Part shown: in pieces, positions 1 to 6,293 of the stretch
Position numbering within the stretch: position 1 is the stretch's first letter
Layout: each line of letters begins with the position of its first letter
Origin: JBBREP01 sp038202885
GTDB lineage: Bacteria > Actinomycetota > Acidimicrobiia > IMCC26256 > PALSA-610
Direction: 5' to 3'
NCBI GenBank assembly: GCA_038202885.1
Contig: JBBREP010000132.1
Span: forward strand, 1-8,015
Length of the DNA: 8,015 nucleotides
Position numbers and translations under genes: made by a program
Notes under the pieces: generated by a model
What the model saw: only the letters and a program-made list of their open reading frames with translations
What the model was told of the DNA's origin: nothing
Databases searched by the model: none

Positions 1-2516
1 TCACGGTGGCGGGCATGGTGCCGTTCAAGCCCTATTTCGTCGGCGAGGAGGCGGCGCCATACCTGCGGGCGGCGTCGATTCAGCGGTGCGTGCGTGCCGG
101 GGGGAAACACAACGACCTCGACGACATCGGGCGCACGAACCGCCACTTCTCGTTCTTCGAAATGATGGGTAACTTCAGCTTCGGCGACTATTTCAAAGCC
201 GACGCGATCCCGTGGGCGTGGGCATGGATCACCGAGGTACTCGGCTTTGACCAGGATCGCCTCTGGGTCACGGTCCACGAGACCGACGATGAAGCGGCCG
301 AGATCTGGTCGGGCGGCGTGGGCTTTCCCAGCGACCGGATCCAACGACTCGGTGACGACAACTACTGGAAGATGGGCGATACCGGTCCGTGCGGTCCCTC
401 GTCGGAAATCTTTTTCGACATCGGCGCCGAACACGGCCCCGATGGTGGACCGATCACCGACAGCGGCCGCTACGTCGAGTTCTGGAATCTCGTGTTCATG
501 CAGTCAGACCAACGCGATGACGGCACCAAGGTCGCGTTGCCGAAACCGTCGATCGACACCGGCGCGGGACTCGAACGAAACTTGGCGTTGCTCCAGGGCA
601 AGCGCTCCATCTGGGATATCGATCTCTTCGAGCCGTTGATCGCGCGTGCCGAAGAGGTCACCGGCGCGCGTTACGGGGCCGACCCAGAACGCGACGTCTA
701 TCTGCGGATCCTGGCCGAGCACGCGCGCACGATGGCCTTCGTGGTTTCCGATGGGGTGCTGCCGAGCAACCAGGAGCGTGGCTACGTGCTGCGCCGCATC
801 ATCCGCCGGGCCGTGCGCCACGCGTACCTGCTCGGCGCGCGCACGTTGGTCACACCGCCGATGATCGACTCGGTGTGCGAGGTCATGGGCGGCGCCTATC
901 CGAAACTCATTGCCGATCGCGAGCTTGTGACGTCGATCGTCGCGCGTGAAGAGGAGTCGTTCCTCTCGACGTTGCAACGCGGGACCGAACTGCTCGACGG
1001 GATGCTCGACCGCGGCGACGTCAGCGGTGACGAGGCGTTCTACCTCCACGACACGCTTGGGTTCCCTGTCGATCTGACGCGTGAGGTCGCCGTCGAGCGC
1101 GGGCGGTCGGTCGACGTCGACGGGTTCGACGCCAAGATGGCCGAGCAACGCGACCGTGCCCGTGAGGCCGCGAAGGAGGCTGGCGGCCGAGCGAATGCAC
1201 CGGTGGAGCTGTACCGCGAGATCGTCGCCACGAACGGCACGACCGAATTCACCGGTCGCGACGAGTTCACGACCGACGGCGCCCGCGTTGTGGCGCTCGG
1301 TGATGGTCGTGAGCGGATCTTTCGGGCCGAGCCAGGCGCGGCCATCGATGTCATCCTGGATCGCACACCGTTCTACGCCGAATCGGGTGGTCAGGTCGGC
1401 GACGCCGGCATCTTGCGCAGCGACGCGGGTGGCGTCGTCGAGGTCTACGACACCCAATACGGCCTGCCCGGACTCGTCGTGCATCGGGCGCGTGTGCTCG
1501 AAGGCGCGCTGTCGGAAGGCGACACCGTCACCGCGGCGATCGACAGCGAGCGCCGCAACCGGATTCGTCGTAACCACACTGCCACGCATCTTTTGCACTG
1601 GGCGCTGCGCGAAGTCCTTGGCACGCACGTGAAGCAGGCGGGGTCGTTGGTGGAGCCTTCACGGTTGCGTTTCGACTTCAGCCACCATGAGGCGGTGTCG
1701 CCCGAGCAGCTTGCCAAGGTCGAGGCACTCGCGAACGAGCAGGTGATCTCGGACGCGCCGGTGACACACCAGGAGATGTCGAAGGCCGAAGCCGAAGCGC
1801 GGGGCGCGATCGCGTTCTTCGGTGAGAAGTACGGCGATCGAGTGCGCGTCCTCGAAGGCGGTCCTTCGATCGAGCTGTGCGGCGGTACCCATGTGGACGC
1901 GCTGGGCTTCATCGGCCCGATCAAGATCGTGAGCGAGGGGTCGATCGGTTCCAACGTCCGTCGCATCGAAGCGCTCACCGGTGACGGCGCGCTCGCGCAC
2001 ATCGCCGAGGAAGAGGCTCGGTTGCGCCGTCTTGGCGCGCAGCTGCGCGCCACGCCGGCAGAGCTCGAGGATCGGGTGACGCGTTTGCAGACACAGGTGC
2101 GCGACCTCGAAGGCGAGGTCCGCACGTTCCGGGCCAAGGAAGCCGTGGCCCTCGCGGGCGAGATTGCGGTGCGCGCCAACGGCGGCGTCGTCGTGGAGCG
2201 TCGCGACGGCGCGACGCCCGACGAGTTGCGCCAACTCGCGCACGCGGTGCTCGCGTTAGTGCCGCAAAGCCAGGGCGTCGTCGCGTTGATGGGCGTCGGA
2301 CCCGACGGTGGGAAAGCCTCGATTGTCGTGGCCGTGAGCAAAGATCGGGTCGCCGAAGGGGCTTCGGCGGCCGAAATCGCCGCGCCAGGAGCTCGTGCGC
2401 TCGGCGGGGGCACGGCCAAGAATGCCGATCTGGTGGTCGGCGGCGGCCCCAACGTGGGTGCCCTCGACTCGGCGCTCGAGCTGGTCGGCGAACAGGCGAT
2501 GCGCTGGCGCCTGTGA
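1..2516 (+). CDS. alaS: Alanyl-tRNA synthetase, 5'-truncated by the window edge
   Basis: Cytoplasmic class II enzyme that charges tRNA-Ala with alanine and hydrolyses mischarged Ser/Gly-tRNA-Ala. The frame is open from base 3 (T-V-A-G-M-V-P-F-K), so the real start lies upstream; roughly 40 N-terminal residues are missing, judged by family length (about 875) and by the editing-site position matching the E. coli enzyme. Visible in order: motif 2 region with RTNRHFSFFEMMGNFSFG (about 132-185), MGDTGPCGPSSE (about 372-407), motif 3 DTGAGLER (555-578), editing-site zinc ligands HTATH (1575-1589) and CGGTH (1878-1892), a short coiled coil (about 2060-2150) and the glycine-rich C-Ala/DHHA1 segment GGGTAKNADLVVGGG (2403-2447). 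All core motifs are intact with no frameshift. The stop overlaps the ruvX start by 4 bases. Identification is secure; regulation cannot be judged without the upstream region. Confidence 0.98.
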   Translation, partial: TVAGMVPFKPYFVGEEAAPYLRAASIQRCVRAGGKHNDLDDIGRTNRHFSFFEMMGNFSFGDYFKADAIPWAWAWITEVLGFDQDRLWVTVHETDDEAAEIWSGGVGFPSDRIQRLGDDNYWKMGDTGPCGPSSEIFFDIGAEHGPDGGPITDSGRYVEFWNLVFMQSDQRDDGTKVALPKPSIDTGAGLERNLALLQGKRSIWDIDLFEPLIARAEEVTGARYGADPERDVYLRILAEHARTMAFVVSDGVLPSNQERGYVLRRIIRRAVRHAYLLGARTLVTPPMIDSVCEVMGGAYPKLIADRELVTSIVAREEESFLSTLQRGTELLDGMLDRGDVSGDEAFYLHDTLGFPVDLTREVAVERGRSVDVDGFDAKMAEQRDRAREAAKEAGGRANAPVELYREIVATNGTTEFTGRDEFTTDGARVVALGDGRERIFRAEPGAAIDVILDRTPFYAESGGQVGDAGILRSDAGGVVEVYDTQYGLPGLVVHRARVLEGALSEGDTVTAAIDSERRNRIRRNHTATHLLHWALREVLGTHVKQAGSLVEPSRLRFDFSHHEAVSPEQLAKVEALANEQVISDAPVTHQEMSKAEAEARGAIAFFGEKYGDRVRVLEGGPSIELCGGTHVDALGFIGPIKIVSEGSIGSNVRRIEALTGDGALAHIAEEEARLRRLGAQLRATPAELEDRVTRLQTQVRDLEGEVRTFRAKEAVALAGEIAVRANGGVVVERRDGATPDELRQLAHAVLALVPQSQGVVALMGVGPDGGKASIVVAVSKDRVAEGASAAEIAAPGARALGGGTAKNADLVVGGGPNVGALDSALELVGEQAMRWRL

Positions 2517-3004
2517 CCGACCATCCGAGTTCGGGTCACCCAGGAGTGGGCCAACCAGACACGGGTCGACCACACACGGGTCGCGCGCTCGGTGTCGATC
2601 TCGGGTCGAAACGCATCGGCTTGGCCTTGTCGGACGCCACTCGCACGATCGCATCGCCGCTCTCGGTGCTCACCCGGTCGCGGGCTCCTCGCGACGACCA
2701 CGACGCCATCATCGCCATCGCGACCGAACACGAGGTCGTGCTCATCGTCGTTGGGCTCCCGCTGTCGCTGTCGGGAAAGGAAGGGCCCGCGGCGCGAGCC
2801 GCGCGAGCCGAGATTGACGCGCTCGGCGCCATCGCTGGTGATGGACTGGCCGTGGTGTGTTTCGACGAACGACTCACGACGGTGAGCGCGCAGCGCAGCC
2901 TGCGCATCGCCGGAGTGTCGGGCCGCGCGCAGCGGGCCGTCGTCGACAAGGTTGCGGCCGCGGTGATGCTGCAGGCGTTCCTTGACGGGGACCGGACGCA
3001 ATGA
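2513..3004 (+). CDS. ruvX: RuvX/YqgF-family putative Holliday junction resolvase / pre-16S rRNA nuclease
   Basis: Small RNase H-fold nuclease, 163 residues. Family members are described as Holliday junction resolvases and, in E. coli (YqgF), as needed for 16S rRNA 5' maturation; which applies here cannot be read from sequence. Seen: LGVDLGSKRIGLALSD (residues 26-41, acidic D29), VVGLPLSLSG (79-88), CFDERLTTVSAQRSL (116-130, D118/E119) and VVDKVAAAVMLQAFLD (143-158, D145), which together supply the expected acidic active-site residues. The GTG start is chosen because it makes a 4-base GTGA overlap with the alaS stop; a second in-frame GTG exists at 2546. About 22 residues before the conserved core are Gly/Pro/His/Thr-rich and not typical of the family. 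The stop overlaps the mltG start (ATGA). Position after alaS is a common actinobacterial arrangement. Confidence 0.95.
   Translation: MTDHPSSGHPGVGQPDTGRPHTGRALGVDLGSKRIGLALSDATRTIASPLSVLTRSRAPRDDHDAIIAIATEHEVVLIVVGLPLSLSGKEGPAARAARAEIDALGAIAGDGLAVVCFDERLTTVSAQRSLRIAGVSGRAQRAVVDKVAAAVMLQAFLDGDRTQ
2559..2583 (+). repeat. Short direct repeat in the ruvX N-terminal extension
   Basis: The 10-mer ACACGGGTCG occurs at 2559-2568 and again at 2574-2583, a 15-base (five-codon) period. It encodes two similar pentapeptides (DTGRP, HTGRA) just before the conserved RuvX core. It could be a small slippage duplication in a low-constraint leader; no function is implied. Confidence 0.5.
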
Positions 3005-4155
3005 GCGACACCGGCCCCGATGAACCCGCCCTCACGGGCGAGGATCCCGGCCTGATGGGCGAGCAGCCGCACGGCGAGGAGATCGAGACCGCGTCGCGCG
3101 GCATCGTGGTGACGCGTGCGCGCCGGCACCGCCGGCGTGGCCGCGCGTTGATCGTGTTGTTACTCGTCCTGGCCCTGCCGGCCTTGGCGGCCGCGGGCGG
3201 CGTCGCCTGGTTCACGCACCGCCTCGACGGCGGCACGGGCGGGCGAGCGGTTGTGGTCACGATCCGCGAGCACGCGAGCACGAACGCGATCGCCGACCTC
3301 CTCGAATCGAAGGGGGTCATCGATTCCACGTTGGCGTTCCGGCTGTACACGCGGGTGTTCCATCATTCCAAGCTGCGCTCCGGCGACTACACGTTGCGCG
3401 CGCACATGGGAGTGCGCGCCGCGGTTCGAGCACTTGAGACAGCCCCGAAACCGCTGGACCGGCTCGTGTTGCGCGTCGTCCCCGGGCTGTGGTTGAACGA
3501 GGTTGCCGACCAAGTTCACACACAGCTGCACCTGAGTGCGGCTCGGTTCAAGTACATCGTGCTTGCGGGTGCGGTCCGTTCGAAGTACCAACCGGCCGAC
3601 ATGGTGTCGACCGAAGGTCTGCTGTTTCCCGACACGTATTTCTTCACGCCGCGCAGCACCGAGATCGACGTCGTGCGAACGATGGTGCGCCGCTTCGATG
3701 AGATCGCGTCGTCGGTCGGGCTGGCGAGCGCATCGAGGGCGATCGGGCGCTCGCCGTACGACGTGGTCAAAGTGGCTGCATTGATTCAAGGCGAGGTCAA
3801 GTTCGAGAACGAGCGGCCGCTCGTGGCGTCGGTGATCTACAACCGTCTGGCTCGCAACATGCTGCTCAACATCGATGCCCAGGTGCTCTACGCGAACAAC
3901 ACCCATTCCACGAAGAACTTCACGCAGCTGCGCAGCATCGACTCTCCGTACAACTCCTACAAGTATCCCGGGCTCGGCCCCACCCCGATCGCGACGGTGA
4001 CCAAGGCCAGCCTGCTCGCGGCGCTGCGCCCGGCGCAGACCACCTACCTCTATTACGTCGTGGCTGATGCCGCGGGCCATCAGGCGTTCGCGTCGACCCA
4101 AGCTGAACATGATCGGAATGTGGCCAAGGCCGATGGACTCGGACTCCTCGGATGA
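3001..4155 (+). CDS. mltG: Endolytic peptidoglycan transglycosylase MltG (YceG family)
   Basis: Inner-membrane-anchored lytic transglycosylase that cuts nascent glycan strands and so helps set their length. 384 residues. Seen: an acidic then strongly basic cytosolic N terminus (1-48, with RARRHRRRGR), a single transmembrane helix (about 49-71), a LysM-like/YceG N domain (about 85-200), then the signature EGLLFPDTYFF (205-215) and KVAALIQGEVKFENERPLVASVIYNRL region (257-283). Conserved IDAQVLY (291-297), SPYNSY and GLGPTPIA (315-331) and YLYYVV (349-354) follow. E265 aligns with the second Glu of the usual EKE motif and is the likely catalytic residue; the first Glu is Gln here. Topology is N-in with the catalytic domain outside. 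The ATG overlaps the ruvX stop by 4 bases, and a weak purine stretch (2986-2992) may serve as ribosome-binding site. The stop overlaps aroE. Confidence 0.95.
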   Translation: MSDTGPDEPALTGEDPGLMGEQPHGEEIETASRGIVVTRARRHRRRGRALIVLLLVLALPALAAAGGVAWFTHRLDGGTGGRAVVVTIREHASTNAIADLLESKGVIDSTLAFRLYTRVFHHSKLRSGDYTLRAHMGVRAAVRALETAPKPLDRLVLRVVPGLWLNEVADQVHTQLHLSAARFKYIVLAGAVRSKYQPADMVSTEGLLFPDTYFFTPRSTEIDVVRTMVRRFDEIASSVGLASASRAIGRSPYDVVKVAALIQGEVKFENERPLVASVIYNRLARNMLLNIDAQVLYANNTHSTKNFTQLRSIDSPYNSYKYPGLGPTPIATVTKASLLAALRPAQTTYLYYVVADAAGHQAFASTQAEHDRNVAKADGLGLLG

Positions 4156-5018
4156 ACGACGCAACGACGCGCACGGTATCGGCGTCGACGCTGCTCGCGT
4201 GCGTGATCGGTGACCCGATTCGCCATTCGCTGTCGCCGACGCTCCACAACGCCGCGTTCGATGCGTTGGGCCTGGATTGGATCTATCTCGCGTTCGAAGT
4301 TCCCGCGGGTCGCGGCATCGCCGCGATCGAGGGCATGCGCGCGCTCGGGATCCGCGGCGCCTCAATCACGATGCCACACAAAGAAGACGCCGCGACCGCC
4401 TGTGACGACGTCACCGCGGACGCGAGCGCACTGCGCAGTGTCAACTCGATCATGCTGGGCGACGATGGTCGGCTCCATGGCGACTCGACCGACGGCGAAG
4501 GGTTCCTGCGTTCGCTGCGCGAGGCCGACGTTGATGTCGCCGGGCGCAGCGTGTTGGTCGTGGGTGGCGGTGGGGCGGCGCGTGCCGTCGGTGTGGCTTT
4601 GGCCCGGGCTGCGGCCGTCGTCGCGGTGAGCGCGCGACGGTCCGAGGCCGCGGCCGCGCTGGCGGCGCTGGCCCCCGGTACCACGGTCGTCGAATGGGAT
4701 CGCCGTGACGAGGCCGTGTCGGCGGCCGACATCGTCGTCAACACGACGCCGCTCGGGATGCTCGGCGACACGACGCTGGCGATCGATCCGAGGTCGATAC
4801 GTTCGGGTCAGGTTGTGGCCGACCTTGTGTACCGGCCGCTCGCCACGCCTTTGCTGGCGGCGGCTCGCGCCGCCGGTGCAGGTACCGTCGACGGACTCGG
4901 GATGCTCGTGCATCAGGCTGCGTTGGCGTTCGAGCAGTGGACCGGGGTCGCGCCGCCAGTGGGAGTGATGCGCGCGGCAGCGGAGAGCGCAATGCGCGTC
5001 GAGTCCTCAACTCCGTGA
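4152..5018 (+). CDS. aroE: Shikimate dehydrogenase
   Basis: Reduces 3-dehydroshikimate to shikimate with NADPH in the chorismate pathway; cytosolic, 288 residues, normal length. Seen: shikimate-binding GDPIRHSLSPTLHNAAF (20-36), ITMPHK with catalytic-type K77, SVNSIM (96-101, N98), DSTDGEGF (111-118, D114), nucleotide loop GGGGAARA (138-145), NTTPLGM (197-203), DLVYRPLATPLL (224-235) and DGLGMLVHQAALAFEQWTG (247-265). The cofactor-phosphate loop after the second Rossmann strand reads VSARRSEAA rather than the common NRT form; arginines remain, so NADP use is still likely. DSTDG replaces the more usual DNTDG. The ATG is chosen because it forms a 4-base ATGA overlap with the mltG stop; conserved sequence begins about 15 residues in. 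It is the last gene of the overlapping housekeeping block. The shikimate set, rather than a quinate or YdiB paralogue, is favoured by the motifs. Confidence 0.95.
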   Translation: MNDATTRTVSASTLLACVIGDPIRHSLSPTLHNAAFDALGLDWIYLAFEVPAGRGIAAIEGMRALGIRGASITMPHKEDAATACDDVTADASALRSVNSIMLGDDGRLHGDSTDGEGFLRSLREADVDVAGRSVLVVGGGGAARAVGVALARAAAVVAVSARRSEAAAALAALAPGTTVVEWDRRDEAVSAADIVVNTTPLGMLGDTTLAIDPRSIRSGQVVADLVYRPLATPLLAAARAAGAGTVDGLGMLVHQAALAFEQWTGVAPPVGVMRAAAESAMRVESSTP

Positions 5019-5060
5019 CCAGTGCGCGCCGATATACCGGCAGATAGCGAGTGAAGAGAC

Positions 5061-5079
5061 GCGCGGCACCACGCCGCGC
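5061..5079. other. Perfect 7-bp GC hairpin between aroE and the DUF4388 gene
   Basis: GCGCGGC (5061-5067), loop ACCAC, GCCGCGC (5073-5079): a perfect all-GC stem. It lies 42 bases after the aroE stop and 10 bases before the next ribosome-binding site. No T-run follows, so a classical intrinsic terminator is not supported; it could attenuate read-through or form a 5' leader structure. In DNA this GC-rich, a 7-bp match could also be chance. Confidence 0.4.
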
Positions 5080-5088
5080 AGGGTCGGC

Positions 5089-5094
5089 GAGGAG
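5089..5094 (+). promoter_or_regulatory. Ribosome-binding site for the DUF4388 gene
   Basis: GAGGAG, 12 bases before the ATG at 5107, a slightly long spacing. It supports this ATG, which also places the conserved DUF4388 start (MSLQGTFDVFSLPEVL) at the N terminus. Unlike the upstream genes, this one has a separate leader and is not coupled to a preceding stop. Confidence 0.6.
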
Positions 5095-5106
5095 AGTGTC
5101 GCTGCG

Positions 5107-6159
5107 ATGTCGTTGCAGGGAACGTTCGACGTGTTCTCGCTCCCAGAGGTGCTGCGAATGCTTGCCGCAGCGCACAAGAGCGGGACGTTGATCGTCGAAG
5201 CGAGCGGCCTGGCCGGACGCATCGAGCTGTACGAAGGCGCCTGTTGCGGCGCGGCTGCGGGCGGCCGCGACGACGACCCGATCGATGGGCCCCCCACCGT
5301 GGAGGTCCTCCACGCTCGCCTCCTCGATGTTGCGTTCGAGATCGGTCGTGAGCCGACGGGCGCCTTTCGCTTCGCCGGCGACGAACCACCGCGCCGGCAA
5401 CCGTCGGCCGTCGCGCCGGTCGAACCCGTGCTTGGCGAACTCGAATTGCTGCAAGAGGAATGGCGCGACATCTGTACGGTGCTGCCGAGCACCGAGGCGA
5501 CGCTCGTGCTGGTTGCGCGCCTGGCGAGCGATGAGATTGTGGTCACCGCACGAGAATGGGCAGTGCTTGCGCTCCTGGACGGCGCGACGCCCGTGCGCGA
5601 CCTCCCGCAGCGGTGCCAGGAATCGCTCGTCGAGGTGTGTCGCGCCCTTGCCGCGCTCGTGCGCCGGGGCGCCGTCGAGGTCGCCACCGACCTTGGCCCG
5701 GACGTCGCAGCGCCGTCGCTGCTGGAGCGCCACCCCGCGCATCTCAGCGGGCCCGACGCGCTCGGCGAGGCCCTCACCTCGGAATTCGCCTCGCTGGGCA
5801 CCGATGGCGAGATCGCGGGATCGAGGACGAGGCGCGACGCGCTCGAGGCCATCGCGACGATTGAGTCGCTCGTCGAACCGCTCGCGCCCTATGCCCCGAT
5901 CGCCGCGGAACCAGACCCCGGCCACGGGCCATCACCCGTCGCGCTCGACGATGCGCTCGAGGAAGCGTTGGAAAGCGCGCTCGACCAGGCGAGCGACGTG
6001 GACGTCGACGTCGACCGCGACGGTGGTGCGGGCGATGGTGCGGGCGACGGTGGCGAGGATGCGCCTGACGGGTCGCAACCGAAGCGGCGCCGAGACGCCC
6101 CTGCCGCCGACGGCGACCGCGGTGCGATGCTGCGGCTGTTCTCGGCGCTGCGCGAATAG
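5107..6159 (+). CDS. DUF4388 (PATAN) domain protein, putative regulator of the neighbouring pilus-type ATPase
   Basis: 350 residues, no signal peptide or membrane helix, so probably cytosolic. Residues 1-92 resemble DUF4388/PATAN: LQGTFDVFSLPEVLRMLA, KSGTLIV, then GRIELYEGACCGAA (a G-x-I-x-x-x-x-G turn), ending in GAFRFA. Residues about 142-195 (VTAREWAVLALLDG ... VCRALAALVRRGAVEV) look like a winged-helix module. After residue 240 comes a long acidic, Ala/Asp/Gly-rich linker (DVDVDVDRD at 297-305, GAGDGAGDGG at 307-316), a basic KRRR (326-329), and a final GAMLRLFSALRE that looks like an amphipathic tail. PATAN domains are known in bacterial signalling; in Synechocystis the PATAN-CheY protein PixE has been reported to contact PilB1. 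Here the gene sits directly before a pilB-like gene, so a motor-regulating role is a reasonable inference, not shown. Domain call is fairly sure; function is open. Confidence 0.85.
   Translation: MSLQGTFDVFSLPEVLRMLAAAHKSGTLIVEASGLAGRIELYEGACCGAAAGGRDDDPIDGPPTVEVLHARLLDVAFEIGREPTGAFRFAGDEPPRRQPSAVAPVEPVLGELELLQEEWRDICTVLPSTEATLVLVARLASDEIVVTAREWAVLALLDGATPVRDLPQRCQESLVEVCRALAALVRRGAVEVATDLGPDVAAPSLLERHPAHLSGPDALGEALTSEFASLGTDGEIAGSRTRRDALEAIATIESLVEPLAPYAPIAAEPDPGHGPSPVALDDALEEALESALDQASDVDVDVDRDGGAGDGAGDGGEDAPDGSQPKRRRDAPAADGDRGAMLRLFSALRE
5995..6048 (+). repeat. Low-complexity codon repeats in the acidic linker
   Basis: GACGTG then GACGTC twice (5995-6012) encode DV three times. Then a 12-base unit GGTGCGGGCGAY occurs twice in tandem (6025-6036 and 6037-6048), encoding GAGD twice, followed by a degraded GGTGGCGAGGAT. 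These are in-frame and probably arose by slippage in a disordered linker. Confidence 0.6.
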
Positions 6160-6270
6160 CGAGCCTTGCCGGGCGCGTGGGTATTTCGGCCTCTGCAGCG
6201 ATTCCATGGTGGCGGGGGAGCCGCTGACGCGTCGCGTGCTCCAGGGCCCGAGAAAACCCGCCGATAACAC

Positions 6271-6289
6271 GAGCCACACCAGGAGGCTC
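6271..6289 (+). promoter_or_regulatory. Possible hairpin overlapping the pilB Shine-Dalgarno
   Basis: GAGCC (6271-6275), a 9-base loop ACACCAGGA, then GGCTC (6285-6289) can form a 5-bp stem. The AGGAGG (6281-6286) lies half in the loop and half in the 3' arm. Two more GAGCC copies (6161-6165 and 6218-6222) could compete for the same arm. The stem is short, so this is suggestive only. Confidence 0.3.
6281..6286 (+). promoter_or_regulatory. Shine-Dalgarno AGGAGG that places the pilB start at CTG
   Basis: Perfect AGGAGG with a 7-base spacer (CTCAACC) to the in-frame CTG at 6294. It is the strongest ribosome-binding site in the window and decides the start: the only other candidate, TTG at 6324, has no Shine-Dalgarno at a suitable distance. 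Confidence 0.75.
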
Positions 6290-6293
6290 AACC

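Larger units (their letters stand above)
6160..6293 (+). promoter_or_regulatory. 134-base leader between the DUF4388 gene and pilB
   Basis: Non-coding gap in an otherwise compact region. An in-frame stop at 6225-6227 separates it from the upstream reading frame. It contains AGGAGG (6281-6286), a possible SD-masking hairpin (6271-6289), an 8-base palindrome GACGCGTC (6226-6233) and a GATAAC (6263-6268) that resembles a -10 element but has no convincing -35 partner. I see no match to a riboswitch I know, including the c-di-GMP class I fold. Whether it holds a separate promoter is unknown. Confidence 0.4.

Noticed and set aside
504..1628. 374-residue minus-strand open frame inside alaS
   Set aside because: Fully antisense to conserved alaS sequence, with no family motif and Arg/Asp/His-rich composition typical of shadow frames.
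1445..3001. 518-residue open frame on the minus strand across alaS and ruvX
   Set aside because: It lies antisense to two well-identified genes. It is Arg/Ser/Ala-rich with no recognisable motif, as expected of a GC-rich shadow frame.
3160..4365. 401-residue minus-strand open frame across mltG and aroE
   Set aside because: Arginine-rich antisense frame over two genes with intact motifs; no domain seen.
5031..5038. GATATACC as a -10 promoter element for the DUF4388 gene
   Set aside because: No credible -35 hexamer at 16-18 bases upstream; not strong enough to annotate.
4738..5925. 395-residue minus-strand open frame across aroE and the DUF4388 gene
   Set aside because: Spans the aroE end and a confident plus-strand gene. 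Composition is shadow-like and there is no motif.
6160..6293. c-di-GMP riboswitch in the pilB leader
   Set aside because: Suggested by pilus genes and MshEN, but I could not find the conserved class I features in the sequence. A covariance-model search would settle it.
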